Shown here in pieces: positions 44,850 to 53,142 of a DNA stretch of 64,000 nucleotides. The notes beneath the pieces were generated by a model. The model saw only the letters and a list, made by a program, of their open reading frames with translations. It did not search any database and was not told the DNA's origin. Origin of the DNA: Actinomycetes bacterium (GTDB taxonomy: Bacteria > Actinomycetota > Acidimicrobiia > Acidimicrobiales > RAAP-2); the NCBI GenBank assembly GCA_021791145.1, contig JAJYXE010000003.1, forward strand, positions 38,679 through 102,678, in the 5' to 3' direction. The stretch's first letter is position 1. Every line of letters starts with the position of its first letter. A program made the position numbers and the translations under genes.

Positions 44850-45007
44850 GCCCGAACGTGCCGAACGTCCGTCGGCGCGGCCCGGCGCACGTGGGTGAAG
44901 AGCCCGTGGTTGCAGGCGGGATCCGGACGGACGTCGACTGACCACGTGGTGCCATCCGGTTCGTGTCCTTCGAGCACCACCCGGAGCGGTTCGTCTTCAG
45001 TCTGCAT
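44813..45007 (-). CDS. Hypothetical protein, N-terminal part of a possible split gene
   Basis: The 64-residue frame begins MQTEDEPLRVVLEGHEPDGT, then WSVDVRPDPACNHGLFTHVRR. It lies 6 nt after the stop of the preceding gene and overlaps the next frame by 37 nt. The last ~12 residues look random, suggesting the true product continues in the following frame. Confidence 0.5.
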   Translation of the reverse strand: MQTEDEPLRVVLEGHEPDGTTWSVDVRPDPACNHGLFTHVRRAAPTDVRHVRAWADRSCTAMMS

Positions 45008-45013
45008 GCCGGC

Positions 45014-45361
45014 TCACCCTCTCGCCTTGGAGTCGCTCAGCGAGCGGGCAGCGCTCGGTCGGCGCACCCAGGTCCACGCGCCCGCGTCTTCGAAGAGGAC
45101 CTCCCACTCCTCACCGAGCTCGTCTTGAGCCTGCTCGGCCAGATCGAGCTCCATGGCTCTCCAGCACGCCACCTGGTCCTGGTCCGGCTCGATCACTCGT
45201 CCGTTGAAGAGCCGCTCCCCCCAGTCGTTCCACCGCTTCAGGTCCTCGTGCAGGCGAGGAGAGAGCACGCTTCCGAACGACGGCTGGCATGCGTCCGGAT
45301 CGCTCGGCAGCAGCCAGACGCCTGACGCCCCGTAGTCCCAGGAGATGAGGCAACGGCGCAC
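45014..45361 (-). CDS. Hypothetical protein
   Basis: The 115-residue acidic, tryptophan-rich protein (CLISWDYGASGVWLLPSDP, EDLKRWNDWGERLFNG) is not recognised. It has no signal or membrane span. It starts a small minus-strand operon with the two frames downstream, in a 'two-partner' layout common for contact-dependent or immunity genes, but nothing identifies it as such. Confidence 0.6.
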   Translation of the reverse strand: MRRCLISWDYGASGVWLLPSDPDACQPSFGSVLSPRLHEDLKRWNDWGERLFNGRVIEPDQDQVACWRAMELDLAEQAQDELGEEWEVLFEDAGAWTWVRRPSAARSLSDSKARG

Positions 45362-45435
45362 GGGTTCATGCTACGGCCAGCGACGCGAGCGCTCACTCCC
45401 GAGGCAATCGTCCCTGTGAGATCTTCCCTGTGAGA

Positions 45436-46650
45436 TCAGTCGATGTGCACGCCGGAGATCGCCCGGGCGATGACGAGGCGCTGGATCTCGCTCGTCCCCT
45501 CGAAGATGGTGTAGATCTTGGCATCGCGGTGCCAGCGTTCGACCGGGTACTCGCGGATGTACCCGTAGCCGCCGAGGATCTGGATCGCCTGCTCGGTGAC
45601 CCACACAGCCGTCTCGCCGGCGAACAGCTTCGACTGCGAGCCCTCCCCTGCGTCGAACCTCTTCCTGTTCGCGGCCATCCACGCCGCGCGCCAGCACAGC
45701 AGCCGGGCAGCGTCGGTGCGCATCTTCATGTCGGCCAGCTTGAATGCGATCGCCTGGTTCTCGACGATCGCCCGGTTGAACTGCCTGCGCTCCTTGGCGT
45801 AGTCGAGCGCGTACTCGTACGCCGCCCGGGCAATGCCGACGGCTTGCGCACCGACGGACGGCCTGGACGCCTCAAACGTCGCCATCGCTGCTTGCGAGGA
45901 GGTCGGCTTGCCTTCCCTCGCCCTGGCGAGTCGCTCGTCGAGCTTCTCCTTGCCACCGAGCAGGCAACGGCCAGGCACCCGGCAGTCGTCGAGCACCACC
46001 TCTGCGGTGTGCGAAGCGCGGATACCCATCTTCTTGAACTTCTGTCCCTGGCTGATTCCCGGCGTGCCCTCGGGGATCACGAAGCTCGCCTGCCCGCGCG
46101 CCCCGAGCTCCGGTGTGACCGACGCGACGATGACGTGCGTGTTGGCGAGGCCGCCGTTGGTGATCCAGGTCTTGGTGCCGTTCAGCACCCACTCGTCCTT
46201 CGCCTCGTCGTAGACGGCCCGGGTCTTGAGCGAAGAGACGTCAGAGCCCGCATCCGGCTCGGACACCCCGAAGGCGGCGAGCTTGACGTCGTCGGCGGTC
46301 CCGAAGCACTGCGGGATCCACTCCGCGTGCTGCTCAGGCGTGCCGTTGGCGAAGATCCCGGCCACCGCGAGCGTGGACCCGAAGATGGCGAGCGCGATGC
46401 CGGCGTCTCCCCAGCTCATTTCCTCGTTGACCAGCACCATCGTCAGTCCCGTCGGGTCGAGGAAGGCGTTGGCGACGAAGTCGAACGAGTACAGCCCGAT
46501 CTTGGCGGCCTCCTCGATGATCGGCCAGGGCGTCTCCTCCCGCTCGTCCCACTCGTGGGCGGCGGGTCGCATGACGTTCTCGGCGAAGTCGTGGACCCAC
46601 TTCTGGATCTGAACCTGGTCCTCGCTGAGCTCGAGGGAGAACTCGGCCAT
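45436..46650 (-). CDS. Acyl-CoA dehydrogenase (second copy)
   Basis: The 404-residue flavoprotein has [19 protein letters not shown], the catalytic region [40 protein letters not shown] and ACAD N-terminal helices. It differs clearly from the enzyme at 24946-26118, so it is not a recent duplicate. A GGTTAC-N6-GTAACC inverted repeat lies 63 nt upstream. It is monocistronic; its substrate is unknown. Confidence 0.94.
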   Translation of the reverse strand: MAEFSLELSEDQVQIQKWVHDFAENVMRPAAHEWDEREETPWPIIEEAAKIGLYSFDFVANAFLDPTGLTMVLVNEEMSWGDAGIALAIFGSTLAVAGIFANGTPEQHAEWIPQCFGTADDVKLAAFGVSEPDAGSDVSSLKTRAVYDEAKDEWVLNGTKTWITNGGLANTHVIVASVTPELGARGQASFVIPEGTPGISQGQKFKKMGIRASHTAEVVLDDCRVPGRCLLGGKEKLDERLARAREGKPTSSQAAMATFEASRPSVGAQAVGIARAAYEYALDYAKERRQFNRAIVENQAIAFKLADMKMRTDAARLLCWRAAWMAANRKRFDAGEGSQSKLFAGETAVWVTEQAIQILGGYGYIREYPVERWHRDAKIYTIFEGTSEIQRLVIARAISGVHID

Positions 46651-46712
46651 CTACGCGCGCTCCTTGGGGTCGTCCCGGTCCCACCGCGGTGTTGCGCGGA
46701 GGACCGACCAGA

Positions 46713-46730
46713 GGTTACCCGGAAGTAACC
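46713..46730. promoter_or_regulatory. Inverted repeat GGTTAC-N6-GTAACC (putative TetR-type operator)
   Basis: The inverted repeat sits 63-80 nt upstream of the acyl-CoA dehydrogenase ATG. Its inner 16 bp fit GTTA-N8-TAAC, the same pattern as the perfect palindrome at the leucine-catabolic promoter (30976-30991). Confidence 0.6.
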
Positions 46731-46885
46731 ACGCCAACGGCGCGCCCTCCCGACGGGACGGCGAGGCGTGCGCCGGTGCGATCAGGGTCCCGGGTGGCAC
46801 TCACCTGGGCGCGCGCGACCGAGGGACGGACCTACACGAGAGTGTCGGACGGAGCCCCGGCACGCCCGGGGCGGGCGGCACCGGC

Positions 46886-47092
46886 TCAGCCGGCGGGGCG
46901 CACGTCCTTCGCCATGAGCCCCTTCGGGCCCTCCTCCACGCTGAACTCCACCTGCTGCCCCTCTTCGAGCACGCGGTAGCCGTTCATCTGAATAGCGGTG
47001 TGGTGCACGAACACGTCGGCCCCTCCGTCGGGCTGCGAGATGAACCCGTAGCCCTTCTCCGCGTTGAACCACTTGACCGTCCCCGATGCCAC
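46886..47092 (-). CDS. Cold-shock protein (CspA family)
   Basis: The 68-residue OB-fold protein has RNP1 KGYGFIS and RNP2 VFVHH. It melts RNA structure, at low temperature or constitutively. The GTG start has AGGGGA eight bases upstream. It follows a 364-nt gap that should contain its long 5' leader. Confidence 0.97.
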   Translation of the reverse strand: MASGTVKWFNAEKGYGFISQPDGGADVFVHHTAIQMNGYRVLEEGQQVEFSVEEGPKGLMAKDVRPAG

Positions 47093-47456
47093 GGTGGCGA
47101 TCCCCTTTCATCCTGCTTGTCTTTGCCGTGCGGGCGGTGGGCCGCGCCGGCTGCCCGGCGATGGCCCCGGCGCCGATGCACCGGCGCCCCGTTGCCGCAA
47201 GGACGCTAGTACACGAGACGCCCCGCGGTGCGAGGAGGGCCGTTCGCGGCGTGGCCCGAGGGCCGGTGGGCGGCGCAGCCGTGTCGAGTCCGGGACCTTC
47301 GTGTTGCGCCACGGGCCGGCTCGAGCGCTCGCCAACCTCCTCGAAGCAGTCGGCTTCTATCATCCTCGGGGGTGCTCGCAGCAGTCCCCGTGATCTTCCT
47401 CGGGGGTCCTTGCAGCAGTCGGGGAGCCTCGGCCTCGGGGGTCGTCGTGTCCCGCC
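47093..47456. other. Gap containing the cold-shock gene leader; no gene
   Basis: The 364 nt between cysS and the cold-shock gene should hold the latter's promoter and 5' leader. A 34-nt repeat lies on the cysS side. No tRNA or ORF is supported. Confidence 0.5.
47363..47430. repeat. 34-nt imperfect direct repeat x2
   Basis: tcctcgggggt followed by gcagcagtc recurs at 47363 and 47397, with a third cctcgggggt at about 47432. It is just downstream of the cysS stop. Confidence 0.7.
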
Positions 47457-48854
47457 TCACCGACGCACCACGGTGCCCTCGGGGCCGTCCTCCACGATCC
47501 ACCCCGCGGCCGCGAGCTCGTCGCGCAACGCGTCGGCACGGGCGAAGTTCCGCTCCCTCCTGGCCGCGTCCCGCTCGTCGACGAGCCGTTGGGTGGTCTC
47601 GTCGATGTGGCCCACCGCTCCCCGGAGCCGCAGCCCGAGCGCGCCGCACAGGAGCGACACCGTGGCACCCAGACGTGCTGCAGTCTCGGTCTCCTTGGCG
47701 TCTGCGGCGGCGTGCGCGCGGTTCACGATGTCGAAGACGAAGGCCATCGCCCCCGGGGTGTCCAGGTCGTCGTCCATGTGCGTGCAGAATCGGGTGACCG
47801 CATCGTCGTCCACCGGGCCGGAGGCTGCGGAGTCAGCCTCCGCGCAAACGACGAGCGCTCGCTCCATCGGGTCCGCGAGCGAGAGCCGGCGCGCCAGCGC
47901 GTCGAGGCGTTCGAGCCCCTTTTCGGCATCGGCGATCGTCTCGGGGGTCACTTCGATCGGAGACCGGTAGTGCGAGCGCAAGACGAGCAGCCGGTAGGCG
48001 CGCGGGTCGTTGCGCGCGACGAGCTCGGCGATGGTCGTGAAGTTGTGGAGGGACTTCGACATCTTTTCCCCGCCCACCGTGACCCACCCGTTGTGCATCC
48101 AATGGCGCGCGAAAGCCCGGTCCTCGGCGACGGCCTGCGCGCGCTCGTTCTCGTGGTGGGGGAAGATCAGGTCCTGGCCTCCCCCGTGGAGGTCGAAGCC
48201 GTCCCCAAGCAAGGCGAGCGACATCACGACGCACTCGGTGTGCCACCCCGGTCGCCCGTCTCCCCATGGCGACGGCCAAGTCGGCTCGCCCGGCTTGGCC
48301 TTCTTCCAAAGTGCGAAGTCGAGCGGCGACCGCTTCTGCTCGGTGGGCTCGACCCGGGCACCCGCCCGCAACGACTCGAGCGGCTGGCGTGCCAGCAGGC
48401 CATAGCCCGGCACCGTGTCGACCTCCAGGTACACACCGTCGTCCGTCTCGTACGCCGAGCCGCGGGTGACGAGGTCCGCAATGAGCTCCACCATGCCGGA
48501 GATGTAGCCGGTCGCATGCGGGACTTCGCTCGGGCGCAGGACGTCGAGGGCGTCCATCGCCGCCCACCACTGCTCCTCGTACTCAGCCGCAACCTCTTTC
48601 TCGCTACGGTGCTCCCTGGCGGCCCGATCGATGATGTGGTCGTCGATGTCGGTCACGTTCGACACGTAGTCCACCTCCAGACCGGCGAACGTGAGGTAGC
48701 GGCGCAGCACGTCGAAAACGAGCGCGAAGCGACCGTGACCGAGGTGCGGTGCCTCGTAGACAGTCGGGCCGCAGACGTAGATCGACACGCGGCCGGGGTC
48801 CCGCAGCTCGAGGGGTCGGACCCTCCCGGTCGCCGTGTCGTAGAGCCGCAGCAT
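47457..48854 (-). CDS. cysS: Cysteinyl-tRNA synthetase
   Basis: The 465-residue class I synthetase has Cys28 in YVCGPTVYEAPHLGHGR (zinc ligand plus HIGH-type motif), GWHTECVVMSL and HGGGQDLIFPHHENE (remaining zinc ligands), and KMSKS in GGEKMSKSLHN. The C-terminal anticodon domain includes ERNFARADALRDELAAAGW. It attaches cysteine to tRNACys. It is full length and not the mycothiol ligase paralogue, which lacks this C-terminal domain. It diverges from valS across 20 bp. Confidence 0.97.
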   Translation of the reverse strand: MLRLYDTATGRVRPLELRDPGRVSIYVCGPTVYEAPHLGHGRFALVFDVLRRYLTFAGLEVDYVSNVTDIDDHIIDRAAREHRSEKEVAAEYEEQWWAAMDALDVLRPSEVPHATGYISGMVELIADLVTRGSAYETDDGVYLEVDTVPGYGLLARQPLESLRAGARVEPTEQKRSPLDFALWKKAKPGEPTWPSPWGDGRPGWHTECVVMSLALLGDGFDLHGGGQDLIFPHHENERAQAVAEDRAFARHWMHNGWVTVGGEKMSKSLHNFTTIAELVARNDPRAYRLLVLRSHYRSPIEVTPETIADAEKGLERLDALARRLSLADPMERALVVCAEADSAASGPVDDDAVTRFCTHMDDDLDTPGAMAFVFDIVNRAHAAADAKETETAARLGATVSLLCGALGLRLRGAVGHIDETTQRLVDERDAARRERNFARADALRDELAAAGWIVEDGPEGTVVRR

Positions 48855-48859
48855 GAAGG

Positions 48860-48866
48860 TACGGTA
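48860..48866. promoter_or_regulatory. Overlapping divergent -10 elements between cysS and valS
   Basis: TACGGTA contains a plus-strand TACGGT (48860-48865) and a minus-strand TACCGT (48866-48861), each matching TANNNT. The minus hexamer is 6 nt from the cysS ATG, implying a leaderless mRNA. The plus hexamer is 9 nt from the valS ATG. Confidence 0.5.
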
Positions 48867-48874
48867 ACGCGGTC

Positions 48875-51859
48875 ATGTCCGAGCCGAGAGAAGCGCCGGG
48901 AGAGGTGCCGGGAGAGGTGCCGGGAGAGGTGCCGGGAGAGGTGCCGGGAGACGGCGAGCCCCCCCGGCCGGTCGGCGTGGCCACGCGCCCGGTACGCGTG
49001 CCCGACAAGCCGACTGTCGAGGGGCTCGAGGCGAAGTGGGGCGAGGCGTGGGAGGCAGCCGGCACCTATCGCTTCGACGCGTCTGCGCCCGCTGACCGCA
49101 TCTTCTCAATCGACACCCCGCCACCCACGGTGTCCGGGTCCCTTCACATCGGGCACGCCATGTCCTACACGCACACCGACGTCATGGCCCGCTTCGAGCG
49201 CATGCGGCACAAAGCGGTGCTGTACCCGATGGGGTGGGACGACAACGGCCTTCCCACCGAGCGCCGCGTGCAGAACTACTTCGGGGTGCGCTGCGAGCCC
49301 GAGCTTCCCTACGACCCCGGCTTCGAGCCGCCGTCCCAGCGCGGCTCCGAGCTCGTCCCAGTGTCGAGACCCAACTTCGTCGAGCTCTGTCACCGCCTCA
49401 CCGCTGAGGACGAGCGTGTCTTCGAGCACGTGTGGAGGAGGCTCGGACTGTCAGTGGACTGGAGCCGGACCTACACCACGATCGGCGATCGATCGAGACG
49501 GATCTCCCAGCGTGCCTTCCTGCGCATGCTCGCGAGGGGCGAGGTCTACCAGCACGAAGCCCCCACGCTCTGGGACGTCGACTTCCGCACGGCGGTATCC
49601 CAGGCTGAGCTCGAGGAGCGCGAGCGGCCGGGCGCCTACCACCGCATCCGCTTCCCCCTCGACGGCGGTCGCCGGGGAGGTGGCCGAGGCGAGAGCGGCG
49701 GAGGCGAGAGCCGCGGAGGCGAGAGCCGCGGAGGCGAGAGCCGCGGAGGCGACCACACGTCGTCTGTCGAGATCGAGACGACCCGCCCCGAGCTCCTGCC
49801 AGCCTGCGTGGCTCTCGTCGCGCACCCCGACGACCCCCGGTACCGCCCGATTTTCGGGCGAGAGGCACGCACCCCGCTCTTCGGGGTGCGTGTCCCAGTC
49901 GTCGCTCACCCGCTCGCCGACCCCGAGAAGGGAACCGGCATCGCCATGGTGTGCACCTTCGGTGACACGACCGACATCGTGTGGTGGCGAGAGCTCGACC
50001 TTCCGACCCGTACGGTGGTGGGGCGCGACGGGCGTCTCGAACCGGTGCCTTGGGGAGCGCCGAACTGGGAGTCCGACGATCTCGACAGCGCGCTCAGCGC
50101 CTACGGCGAGCTCGTGGGCCGGACCGTCCACCAGGCGCAGGAGCGGATCGTCGAGCTGCTCGCCAGCTCCGGTGCCCTCGTCGGCGAACCCCGTCCGATC
50201 ACCCATCCCGTCAAGTTCTACGAGAAGGGCGAACGACCCCTCGAGATCGTCTCGTCGCGCCAGTGGTTCGTGCGCACCCTCCAGCTGCGTGGCCGGCTCC
50301 TCGAGCGAGGCGACGAACTACGTTGGCATCCCCCGTTCATGGCACATCGCTACCGCGCCTGGGTCGAGGGGCTGAACAGCGATTGGAACATCAGCCGCCA
50401 GCGGTTCTTCGGGGTCCCGTTCCCCGTGTGGTACCGGCTCGACGACGACGGCGTCGTCCACTACGACGAGCCGCTCCTGCCGTCAGAGGACCTGCTGCCC
50501 GTCGACCCCTCGACGAACGTCCCCGAGGGGTACTCCCCTGACCAGCGCGGCCGCCCCGGAGGCTTCGTAGGGGACCCGGACGTGATGGACACGTGGGCGA
50601 CCTCGTCGCTCACTCCGCTGATCGCCGCGGGCTGGGAGGAGGAGCCGGAGCTCTTCGAGCGGGTCTTCCCGTTCGACCTGCGTCCGCAGGGACACGACAT
50701 CATCCGCACGTGGCTCTTCTCCACTGTCGTGCGTTCGGAGCTGGAATTCGGGCAGCTCCCTTGGTCGGACGCGGCCATCTCCGGCTTCGTCACGGACCCC
50801 GACCGCAAGAAGATGTCGAAGTCCAAGGGCAACGCGACCACTCCGTTGCCCTACCTGGAGCGGCACGGCGCGGATTCGGTCCGGTACTGGGCGGCGAACG
50901 GCAAGCTCGGCACGGACACCGCGCTCGACGAGGGTCAGATGAAGGTCGGCCGCCGTCTTGCCATCAAGATCCTCAACGCGTCCAAGTTCGTGCTCGGAAG
51001 ACAGGCCGGCTCGGCAGGGGGGGACGCCGGCTCGGGAGAAGGCGCCGGCTCGGAAGGGGACGCCGGCTCGGGAGAAGGCGCCGGCTCGGAAGGGGACGCC
51101 GGCGCAGGGGGGGACGCCGGCGCGGGGGGGGACGCCGGCGCAGGGGGGGACGCCGGCCTCTCGGAGCCGATCGACCGGGACCTCCTGCGGCGGCTCGGCG
51201 GCGTCGTCAGAGTGGCGACCGCCGCTTTGGCTGACTACGACCACTCCCGTGCCCTGGAGGCGACCGAGAGCTTCTTCTGGTCCTTCTGCAACGACTACCT
51301 GGAGCTCGTGAAGAGCCGCTCCTACGGCGGTAGCGACGACCCTGGAGCCATCTCGGCGAGACGGGCGCTCTCGCTGGCCCTCTCGGTCCAGCTCCGACTC
51401 TTCGCGCCGTTCCTTCCTTACGTGACCGAGGAGGTGTGGAGCTGGTGGCAAGCCGGCTCGGTCCACCTCGCTCCCTGGCCGGACCCTGAGGCCGAGCTCG
51501 CTCCGCTCATCGCCACCAGGCTCGTCGACGCCGCAGGACCGTCCGTCGGTGAGAGATCCGCCGAGGGTGCTGGACCGGCCACGGATGGAGGACCGGCACC
51601 TGTCCGCTGGGGTGACGCGCCGGTGCTCGAGGTCACCTCCGAGGTCCTCGCCGCCGTCCGAAGGGCGAAGACGGAGGCCAAGCGCTCGATGCGGGCGAGA
51701 GTCGCACGCCTCACCGTCATCGACCGGCCTGATCGCCTCGAGAGCCTCCGCACGGCCCAACGGGATCTCCTCGAGGCCGGTGTGATCGACCCCGGGTGTC
51801 TCGTCCTGGAGGAGGGCGAGCAGCCGACAGTGTCCGTCGAGCTGGACGGGTCGTCGTAG
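48875..51859 (+). CDS. valS: Valyl-tRNA synthetase with three repeat insertions
   Basis: The 994-residue class I synthetase has the HIGH motif in TPPPTVSGSLHIGHAMSYTHTD, a CP1 editing domain, RWHPPFMAHRYRAWVEGLNSDWNISRQRFFGVPFP, and KMSKS in RKKMSKSKGN (~645). The C-terminal half has the anticodon-binding fold. It lacks the usual long C-terminal coiled-coil arm. Three tandem-repeat insertions occur: EVPG repeats at the N-terminus, GGESR repeats in the editing domain (~residues 270-292), and a Gly/Ala/Ser/Asp stretch (~715-760) joining the catalytic and anticodon domains. Confidence 0.95.
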   Translation: MSEPREAPGEVPGEVPGEVPGEVPGDGEPPRPVGVATRPVRVPDKPTVEGLEAKWGEAWEAAGTYRFDASAPADRIFSIDTPPPTVSGSLHIGHAMSYTHTDVMARFERMRHKAVLYPMGWDDNGLPTERRVQNYFGVRCEPELPYDPGFEPPSQRGSELVPVSRPNFVELCHRLTAEDERVFEHVWRRLGLSVDWSRTYTTIGDRSRRISQRAFLRMLARGEVYQHEAPTLWDVDFRTAVSQAELEERERPGAYHRIRFPLDGGRRGGGRGESGGGESRGGESRGGESRGGDHTSSVEIETTRPELLPACVALVAHPDDPRYRPIFGREARTPLFGVRVPVVAHPLADPEKGTGIAMVCTFGDTTDIVWWRELDLPTRTVVGRDGRLEPVPWGAPNWESDDLDSALSAYGELVGRTVHQAQERIVELLASSGALVGEPRPITHPVKFYEKGERPLEIVSSRQWFVRTLQLRGRLLERGDELRWHPPFMAHRYRAWVEGLNSDWNISRQRFFGVPFPVWYRLDDDGVVHYDEPLLPSEDLLPVDPSTNVPEGYSPDQRGRPGGFVGDPDVMDTWATSSLTPLIAAGWEEEPELFERVFPFDLRPQGHDIIRTWLFSTVVRSELEFGQLPWSDAAISGFVTDPDRKKMSKSKGNATTPLPYLERHGADSVRYWAANGKLGTDTALDEGQMKVGRRLAIKILNASKFVLGRQAGSAGGDAGSGEGAGSEGDAGSGEGAGSEGDAGAGGDAGAGGDAGAGGDAGLSEPIDRDLLRRLGGVVRVATAALADYDHSRALEATESFFWSFCNDYLELVKSRSYGGSDDPGAISARRALSLALSVQLRLFAPFLPYVTEEVWSWWQAGSVHLAPWPDPEAELAPLIATRLVDAAGPSVGERSAEGAGPATDGGPAPVRWGDAPVLEVTSEVLAAVRRAKTEAKRSMRARVARLTVIDRPDRLESLRTAQRDLLEAGVIDPGCLVLEEGEQPTVSVELDGSS
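48896..48955. repeat. 12-nt tandem repeat x5 at the valS N-terminus
   Basis: Copies of ccgggagaggtg encode PGEV repeats before the conserved domain. In frame. Confidence 0.95.
49688..49747. repeat. 15-nt tandem repeat x4 in the valS editing domain
   Basis: Copies of ggcgagagccgcgga encode GESRG repeats in a loop just before the VEIETTRPELLPA strand of the CP1 editing domain. In frame. Confidence 0.95.
51023..51148. repeat. 36-nt x2 and 18-nt x3 tandem repeats in valS
   Basis: Two 36-nt units (51023-51094) and three 18-nt units (51095-51148) encode a flexible GDAGSGEGAG/GGDAGA linker before the anticodon-binding domain. Both unit sizes are in frame. Confidence 0.95.
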
Positions 51860-51982
51860 ATAGCGCACCGTGGGGTTTGACGCTTCCCCACCGCGGAGAG
51901 GTAACCGGTTGAGACGCGATTGCACCGGGGGAGCGGCAGTGCACCTTTGGGACCGGAAGTACGGAGAGGACCGACGATAGAC

Positions 51983-52087
51983 GTGTCGACGAAGGACGTG
52001 TCGACGAAGGACGTGTCGACACAGGTCGTGCCGACGAAGGACATTCCGACTAAGGGGGTGTCAACCAAGGGGGTGTCGACCACGGAC
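51983..52087. repeat. 15-nt tandem repeat x7 at the 5' end of the RsbW-like gene
   Basis: Units of gtgtcgacgaaggac (the last four diverged) encode VSTKD repeats. Each intact unit begins with an in-frame GTG, so the array multiplies possible start codons. Confidence 0.95.
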
Positions 52088-52522
52088 ACGGCGCCGGCAA
52101 CGAGGGAGCGACCGCAGGCATCACCGCCTTTGTCACGGGCTGCAGGTCAGCCGGCGCCGCGGCGGCTCCGCATGGCGGGCGACGCGGCGTCGGTCCGCGA
52201 CGCGCGCCGCTTCGTCGAGGACGCCATGGCAGCGTCCCCCTCCGACGTGAGGGACATCGCCGTCCTTCTCGCAGGCGAGGTCGTCACCAATGCCGTCGTC
52301 CACGGCGGGGGGTGGTTCTGCCTCGAGGTCGACGCCGCGCCCGACCGCCTCCGCGTGCAGGTCACCGACTCCGGCGCGGGCCTCCCCCGGGTGCTCAAGA
52401 TGAACGGCGAGCGCGAGCACGGACGCGGTATGGCGATCGTCGACGCGATCGCCACAATGTGGGGAACCGAGCAGCTGGGAACCCACAAGGTGGTCTGGTT
52501 CGAGCTCGACTTGATGCCGTGA
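51983..52522 (+). CDS. RsbW-like histidine-kinase-fold ATPase (anti-sigma factor type)
   Basis: The C-terminal ~115 residues form an HATPase_c_2 domain: N-box LLAGEVVTNAVVHGGG, VTDSGAGLP and HGRGMAIVDAIATMWG. Such proteins bind sigma factors or phosphorylate RsbV-type partners. The N-terminus is a VSTKD-type tandem repeat of seven 15-nt units. The start is placed at GTG 51983, the first base of the array, with TTG 51920 as an alternative; later copies also supply in-frame GTG codons. It precedes the rsbV-rsbW-sigma operon on the same strand. Confidence 0.82.
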   Translation: MSTKDVSTKDVSTQVVPTKDIPTKGVSTKGVSTTDTAPATRERPQASPPLSRAAGQPAPRRLRMAGDAASVRDARRFVEDAMAASPSDVRDIAVLLAGEVVTNAVVHGGGWFCLEVDAAPDRLRVQVTDSGAGLPRVLKMNGEREHGRGMAIVDAIATMWGTEQLGTHKVVWFELDLMP

Positions 52523-52740
52523 CCCACCAGTTCAGCCTCGCGTCGCGCCCTTTCGTCGCGCCCCCGCGTCGTACCCGCACATAGCCCTGCGAGGCCGCAA
52601 TCCGGCCTAACCTCGTGTCCGCGGGTGTAGCGGTCGCCCCGCGGGGGTATCCCTGGCGTCCGGGCACCCGAGGTTGCAGGGCCTCGCTGCACCGCGTGTG
52701 CTGGATCGGCGCCCGCATCGGGGCTCGAAACGAGACCCTT

Positions 52741-52780
52741 CCACTGAGGGGACCACGAATCCACTGAGGGGACCACGAAA
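52741..52780. repeat. 20-nt direct repeat x2 in the rsbV leader
   Basis: Two copies of ccactgaggggaccacgaat lead directly into the AAAAGGAG ribosome site of the STAS gene. The rest of 52523-52740 shows no gene. Confidence 0.9.
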
Positions 52781-52794
52781 AGGAGCCGTGACGT

Positions 52795-53142
52795 ATGGAC
52801 CAGAGCTTCAAGATCCAAGATGGCGTGGTCGACGGCGTGCCGGTCGTCGCGGCGTCCGGGGAGATCGACGTCGCGACCGCCCCCCCGTTGCGAGACCGAT
52901 TGCAGGCACTCACCACGTCGGGCAATGCCAACGTCGTCGTCGACCTCCTCGGCGTGACCTTCCTCGACTCCACGGCGCTCGGGGTCCTCGTAGGCGCCCT
53001 CAAGCGCTGCCGTGAGGCGGGTGGCGACCTCCCCTTGGTGATCGCAGAGCCACGGATCCTGAAGGTCTTCGAGATCACGGGTCTGACCGGCGTCTTTTCG
53101 ATCTTCGAGACCGTGCACGAAGCGGTGGGGAGCGTGAAGTGA
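52795..53142 (+). CDS. rsbV: STAS-domain anti-anti-sigma factor (RsbV-like)
   Basis: The 115-residue STAS protein has GEIDVATAPPLRDRL and the phosphorylation-site strand VDLLGVTFLDSTALGVLVGALKR, with the candidate Ser in LDSTALG. When unphosphorylated it binds RsbW and frees the sigma factor. AAAAGGAG lies 9 nt upstream of the ATG. Its stop overlaps the next gene's GTG (GTGA), so kinase and target are coupled. Confidence 0.95.
   Translation: MDQSFKIQDGVVDGVPVVAASGEIDVATAPPLRDRLQALTTSGNANVVVDLLGVTFLDSTALGVLVGALKRCREAGGDLPLVIAEPRILKVFEITGLTGVFSIFETVHEAVGSVK

Noticed and set aside
24946..46650. Recent duplication of the two acyl-CoA dehydrogenase genes
   Set aside because: The proteins are only distantly similar and lie in different contexts.
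47589..50375. Long plus-strand frame across cysS and valS
   Set aside because: It runs antisense to cysS and out of frame with valS; both synthetases are certain.
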